From [Clostridium] fimetarium (GTDB lineage Bacteria > Bacillota > Clostridia > Lachnospirales > Lachnospiraceae): 64,000 bases of DNA. Each line of letters begins with the position of its first letter. Within the stretch, counting starts at the first letter, position 1. Positions 60,132 through 64,000 of this stretch are shown piece after piece. The stretch is from NCBI RefSeq assembly GCF_900111235.1, contig NZ_FOJI01000004.1, forward strand, positions 62,001 through 126,000, written 5' to 3'. The translations under genes were made by a program, and so were the position numbers. The notes beneath the pieces were generated by a model. The model did not search any database, had not been told where the DNA came from, and saw nothing but the letters and a program-made list of their open reading frames with translations.

Positions 60132-61160
60132 TTAATTAGTAACAATATACTTGGAGGCGCCACTTGAATAGTGAATCTGATCATCACTAGTAACAAAAAT
60201 AGCTTCAATGCCATCCAGACTTTCAATGAGTTTAAGTCCTTCGTCTAGTCCGAGCGTAAAGCAAGTAGTGCTTAAGCAATCGCCCTGAACAGAGGAATCA
60301 GAAATGATTGTTACGGAGGTTAACTGATTATTATAAGGGTAACCAGTTTTTGGATCTAATATATGATGATATAACTGACCATCTTTTGTAAAATATCGCT
60401 CATAGGTACCGGAGGATACTACCGATTTATTACTGATTTTCAATGTCGCAAGGCTTTCGCCGGATTCAGAAAAAGGCTTTTTGACACCAATATTAAATGC
60501 AGTATCGTTCGGTTTATTTCCAATGCAAAGGATATTACCACCAAGATTGATTATTGCACTTGTAACACCATTGTCCAATAGATATTCTTTGAGTTTATCT
60601 GCAATATAGCCCTTAGCAACTGCACCAAGGTCAATAATTGTTCCGTTTGGAATTGATATAAGATAAGTATCGTCACTTCCTGGCTTCTTTTGAAGAGAAA
60701 TATTTTTGTAATTAACATAGGAAAGCGCTGAATTAATATCAGATGAATTTGGAACTTGTGGCTTATCGGAGGTGAAGTCCCATAATGAAGAAACACTACC
60801 TATTGTAATATCAAATGCTCCATTTGATAAGTCGCCATATTGAATTCCATATTGAATGAGGGTTGCAAGCTCCCCTGGTATTTCGGTGATTTCGTGGTTA
60901 TTTACTTTTGATAAAGTACTAGTTTGAATTGTGCGTGAATATAAATTTTCATATGTGTCGCACAATTCAAGGCACTTATCAAGTACAACACTATCCACTT
61001 TGTTATATGCAGTAATAGATATATAAGTATTAAACTTAAAACCAGAGGTAGTAGTTGGTTCAACATTATTTTTACAAGAAGCAAGTAAAATTGAAGTGAT
61101 TAAGAGGAGTGAAAATATAACTGATTTCTTTAATGTTTTTGTTTGTAAATTATTATGCAT
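60132..61160 (-). CDS. apbE: FAD:protein FMN transferase (ApbE), lipoprotein
   Basis: A 342-residue exported flavin transferase that attaches FMN to threonine residues of membrane proteins such as Rnf or Nqr subunits. The signal sequence ends in the lipobox ITSILLASC, so it is a lipoprotein on the outer face of the membrane. The Apb motifs are present: NGAFDITIGSVSSLWDF, IDLGAVAKGYIADKL, NLGGNILCIG, HHILDPKTGYP and DCLSTTCFTLG. No Rnf or other target gene is in the window. The start at 61160 gives a good signal peptide. It is preceded by a divergent gene with about 190 bases between starts. Confidence 0.94.
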   Translation of the reverse strand: MHNNLQTKTLKKSVIFSLLLITSILLASCKNNVEPTTTSGFKFNTYISITAYNKVDSVVLDKCLELCDTYENLYSRTIQTSTLSKVNNHEITEIPGELATLIQYGIQYGDLSNGAFDITIGSVSSLWDFTSDKPQVPNSSDINSALSYVNYKNISLQKKPGSDDTYLISIPNGTIIDLGAVAKGYIADKLKEYLLDNGVTSAIINLGGNILCIGNKPNDTAFNIGVKKPFSESGESLATLKISNKSVVSSGTYERYFTKDGQLYHHILDPKTGYPYNNQLTSVTIISDSSVQGDCLSTTCFTLGLDEGLKLIESLDGIEAIFVTSDDQIHYSSGASKYIVTN

Positions 61161-61352
61161 AGTAATTTCCTTTTAATTTTTATTCTTTATTTTAACACGT
61201 CAACATAAAAAAAGTAAGGGAAAATAGAAAAAATGAATTATGTGTGAATTGTCTGATAATACTTTTCTTTTTGTATAAAATATGTTATAACAATATGAAG
61301 TCGTGCACAAAGTGCAATTTTGTTAATTTTGTAAATATGAAAGGAAATAAAT

Positions 61353-62495
61353 ATGAAGAAGAAATTATTAAGTGTTTTTTTGGTTATTACAATGGTATTG
61401 TCGGTTACAGCATGTGGAAAGACTACAACAGAAAATCCAACTACAGCTGCTGTTTTGACATATCAAGAGCAACTTGCAGCGGATCAGCAAAATTATGCTC
61501 AGTATGTTACATTGGGACAGTATACAGGGATTGAAGTTAAAGTGGATCGTAGTACTCTTGAAGTGACGGATCAAGCAGTTCAAGAATATATTAATGGAAT
61601 TTTAACTGAAAATGCAACTACAACAACGGTAACAACTGGAACAACAAAGTCTGGTGATGCAGTGGTTTTAGATTATAGCGGGCTACTTGATGGCACAGCC
61701 TTTTCAGGCGGTACAGCAACAGATGCTACTTATACAATAGGTTCTGCCAAATTCATTACGGAATTAGATCAAGGTTTAATCGGTCTTGAAGTTGGTAAAC
61801 AATACGATCTTCCAATTACTTTTCCAGCTGATTATTCAAGTACAGATTTAGCTGGCAAAAGTGTAATATTTAGAGTAACAGTGACTGCAATTAATGAAAG
61901 CACACCTGCACAATATACGGATGCATTTGTACAGTCAGTGGCAGCTAATTATAAAAGTACAGCTACAACAACAGCAGATTTTACAGTGTTTGCAAAGCAG
62001 AGTCTTGTTGAACAAGCCAAAACTACATTTGATAATACAAAATATAGTTCTATTTGGACCACCATTGCTGCAAACTGTACTGTAAGTGGATACCCAGATG
62101 CAGAAGTTCAAACGCTAATGGACACGATTGAAAACAACGTTAAATCTGAATTTGCAAGTAAAGGTTCTTCATATGGAATTACAGATTATGCAACATACCT
62201 TAAATCTGTATATAATTATGCTACAGAACAGGACTTCCTAGATTATGCAAAAGATTATTCTCAAAATTATTTGAAAGAAAAGATGATTTTGACAATGATA
62301 GCACAAAAAGAAAATATCACAGTAACTGATGATCAAATTGCAGAGATGGGCGCTCAGCTAGCAACATATTATGGCTATGACTCATTCCAACAAATCATTG
62401 AGACTTATGGTGCTTCTATAAACTTAGAAGTTGGATATTCCGTACTATCAGATTCAATTATTAAATTCCTTCTTGAAAAGTCAGTTGAGAAATAA
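61353..62495 (+). CDS. Exported trigger-factor-like FKBP peptidyl-prolyl isomerase lipoprotein
   Basis: A 380-residue lipoprotein: the signal peptide ends in the lipobox LSVTAC at residue 21. A short linker precedes an FKBP domain (about 95-185: SGDAVVLDYSGLLDGTAFSGG, GLIGLEVGKQYDLPITFP, VIFRVTVTAI) and a helical C-terminal part (about 195-380) like that of trigger factor. The order matches trigger factor without its ribosome-binding domain, replaced by a lipid anchor. So it would help fold secreted proteins at the membrane's outer face, as PrsA does. It is monocistronic with a strong terminator. The start follows AAAGGAAA. Confidence 0.85.
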   Translation: MKKKLLSVFLVITMVLSVTACGKTTTENPTTAAVLTYQEQLAADQQNYAQYVTLGQYTGIEVKVDRSTLEVTDQAVQEYINGILTENATTTTVTTGTTKSGDAVVLDYSGLLDGTAFSGGTATDATYTIGSAKFITELDQGLIGLEVGKQYDLPITFPADYSSTDLAGKSVIFRVTVTAINESTPAQYTDAFVQSVAANYKSTATTTADFTVFAKQSLVEQAKTTFDNTKYSSIWTTIAANCTVSGYPDAEVQTLMDTIENNVKSEFASKGSSYGITDYATYLKSVYNYATEQDFLDYAKDYSQNYLKEKMILTMIAQKENITVTDDQIAEMGAQLATYYGYDSFQQIIETYGASINLEVGYSVLSDSIIKFLLEKSVEK

Positions 62496-62535
62496 TAATA
62501 TTACTACAAAATTAATTAAATATTAATAATATTAG

Positions 62536-62587
62536 AAATCGTTAAGTAATAGTAGGTATAAAAATACTATCACTTAACGATTTTTTT
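62536..62587 (+). terminator. Intrinsic terminator
   Basis: AAATCGTTAAGT and ACTTAACGATTT pair perfectly, with an inner AGTA/TACT pair, and TTTTTTT follows. Confidence 0.93.
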
Positions 62588-62647
62588 GTATTATTTACAT
62601 AAAATGCCAATATTTACCCATTTTGTAGTGATATATTACCAAATAGC

Positions 62648-62676
62648 TTGATTTAACAGTACTAAAGTACTATAAT
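62648..62676 (+). promoter_or_regulatory. Promoter with internal dyad before the GGDEF gene
   Basis: TTGATT at 62648-62653 and TATAAT at 62671-62676 are 17 bases apart. Two AGTACT copies (62658-62663 and 62666-62671) lie between the boxes and may be an operator. Confidence 0.6.
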
Positions 62677-62757
62677 TTAAAAAAGCTTAATCAATTACTG
62701 CTTCTGAGTTTTACAACGTTTACTGCAAATATAATTTGATCTGGGGGAATTTGCAAA

Positions 62758-64000
62758 ATGAATATTACTAAATATAAAAGTGCAAAAGAAGAAAAGGAAA
62801 TATTTTTTGGAAAAGCTTCTATTATAGACAAATTCGTGGTTGGAAATGCAGATGAATATTTCTATCAATATTTAGGTAAAAATTCATGTTTTGCATTTAC
62901 AGAATTAGTTCATAAAGATGATTTGCAATCTTTTTTAGATGCAGTTGAAAAGCTCGAAAAGGGTACTCAATCTATTATAGCGCGTGTTAAATGTTACAGC
63001 GGAAGATACAGATGCTTGTGTATGACATTGGCATATAATGGTCGTATTATTGACGGATACAAATCATTTGATATTAATTTTAGTGATACAATAAGCATTC
63101 AAGAAAATTATATTAAATATTTACGTTTGACAAATAAATATAGGAAACTAATCAGTTTAATTACAACATTATACTTTGAATACGATTTTGGCACGAATCA
63201 GTTGATTATTTACAAATATAATAACGCAAAGTGTATCTTAGTTTTCAATAGTAATTTAGATAGTTTAAGGGAAGAAGTTATTTCATCAGATAATTTACCA
63301 AGTTCTGTTAAAAAACAATTTGAAGTTTTTTATGATAATATGAGAAAAGGAACTGATCAATTTGAAGCGAATATCTCTGCCGAAATTTTTCAAATAGCAA
63401 AAGAAGGTATATTTTTAAAATTAAAAAGCACTGTAATTTTCAGAGAAGATTCAAAAGAAATGGTAGTTGGTGTAATGAAGCCAAGTGAAGATCTAGATAA
63501 GGAAGTTTATTATCTTAGTGAAGCAGCTAGAGATGTTGGTACCGGCTTACTAAATAAACGAGCAATAAGTGAATATGCAATAGAAAAAATCAATAATTCC
63601 GACAAATGCTTATATCTTATTATGGTAGATGTTGATGATTTCAAGAAAATCAATGATACTTATGGACATATGTTTGGTGATGAAGTGCTTACTAAGGTTT
63701 CTGAAATTATTATAAGTGTACTGGCGTCTAGAGGTACTGTTGGAAGGTTTGGTGGAGATGAATTTCTTGTCCTAATTGAAGATGTATCTGGAGAAAGCGA
63801 TTTAAGACGTATATTAAAGACAATTAATAAACATATTCAGTGGGAATGTGGTAATGCATTTGACAATTTTAAAGTTACGACATCAATGGGAATTGCTAAA
63901 TTTCCGGTAGATGGAAGTACCTATGAGGAGTTATTTGATAAAGCAGATAAATCTTTATATATTGCAAAAGCGAAGGGGAAGAATAGATATATTATATATG
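62758..64000 (+). CDS. GGDEF diguanylate cyclase (cut by window end)
   Basis: An open frame of 414 codons runs from ATG 62758 (behind GGGGGAA) to the window edge. Residues 1-100 look like a PAS-type sensor (a segment like CFAFTELVHKDDLQSF), 110-250 are a region that I do not recognise, and from about 260 a GGDEF domain begins (GLLNKRAISEYA, DVDDFKKINDTYGHMFGDEVL). The active-site GGDEF is exact at 332-336, and KADKSLYIAKAKGKNRY ends the domain, so it should make cyclic di-GMP. I see no RxxD inhibitory site just before GGDEF. There is no membrane segment, so it is probably cytosolic. Any further C-terminal domain is outside the window. Confidence 0.9.
   Translation, partial: MNITKYKSAKEEKEIFFGKASIIDKFVVGNADEYFYQYLGKNSCFAFTELVHKDDLQSFLDAVEKLEKGTQSIIARVKCYSGRYRCLCMTLAYNGRIIDGYKSFDINFSDTISIQENYIKYLRLTNKYRKLISLITTLYFEYDFGTNQLIIYKYNNAKCILVFNSNLDSLREEVISSDNLPSSVKKQFEVFYDNMRKGTDQFEANISAEIFQIAKEGIFLKLKSTVIFREDSKEMVVGVMKPSEDLDKEVYYLSEAARDVGTGLLNKRAISEYAIEKINNSDKCLYLIMVDVDDFKKINDTYGHMFGDEVLTKVSEIIISVLASRGTVGRFGGDEFLVLIEDVSGESDLRRILKTINKHIQWECGNAFDNFKVTTSMGIAKFPVDGSTYEELFDKADKSLYIAKAKGKNRYIIY

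Overview
The window is AT-rich DNA that looks like a chromosomal segment of an anaerobic, spore-forming Firmicute, most likely a plant-polysaccharide-degrading member of the Lachnospiraceae or a related clostridial family. The reasons are the sporulation genes spoIIR and a sipL-like SPOCS/LysM gene, strong GGAGG-type ribosome binding sites, LPQTG sortase anchoring, secreted pectin-active proteins and a clostridial gene repertoire. Species cannot be fixed from the sequence alone.

Bases 1-26833 are mostly a surface-glycan locus on the + strand. It holds GT4 and GT2 glycosyltransferases, many multi-membrane GT-C-like proteins, a GtrA/GtrB/GT87 set, and two nucleotide-sugar pathways. One makes GDP-D-rhamnose (ManC, Gmd, Rmd). 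The other starts a CDP-3,6-dideoxyhexose (RfbF, RfbG, RfbH) and continues into an unusual block: a DRE-TIM aldolase with an extra C-terminal domain, a HAD phosphatase, an acetolactate-synthase-like ThDP enzyme and an SDR reductase. That block resembles yersiniose-type branched-sugar synthesis with an added aldolase/phosphatase step, and it is the best candidate here for an undescribed pathway. Two tRNA genes (Tyr, Leu) sit inside the locus at 23.6-23.9 kb.

Bases 27066-35302 are a pectin-related surface module. It has a pectinesterase-like beta-helix protein with a weak sorting signal, a divergent AraC regulator, a PL10 pectate lyase, and a sortase-anchored PL10-like paralogue that seems to have lost catalytic residues. 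Bases 35532-40671 return to sugar metabolism: a ManC-ManA fusion with a degraded nucleotidyltransferase signature, a GT39-like membrane protein and GalE.

Bases 41107-64000 are more ordinary chromosome: a GlmM-like mutase, PrcB-domain protein, SipL-like protein, flavodoxin-like reductase, MATE exporter, AraC and GntR regulators, IspE, SpoIIR, MurI, a DUF1934 protein, an MFS transporter, nicotinate phosphoribosyltransferase, PlsC, the agmatine-to-putrescine pair AguA/AguB, ApbE, a trigger-factor-like lipoprotein and the start of a GGDEF protein cut by the window edge.

The intergenic DNA is notable. There are two very long nested inverted repeats (about 40706-40889 and 44642-44925) sharing a 13-nt apical motif, a third structured spacer before the GntR gene, and short tandem repeats that copy gene 3' ends including the stop codon. 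Many clear intrinsic terminators help define transcription units.
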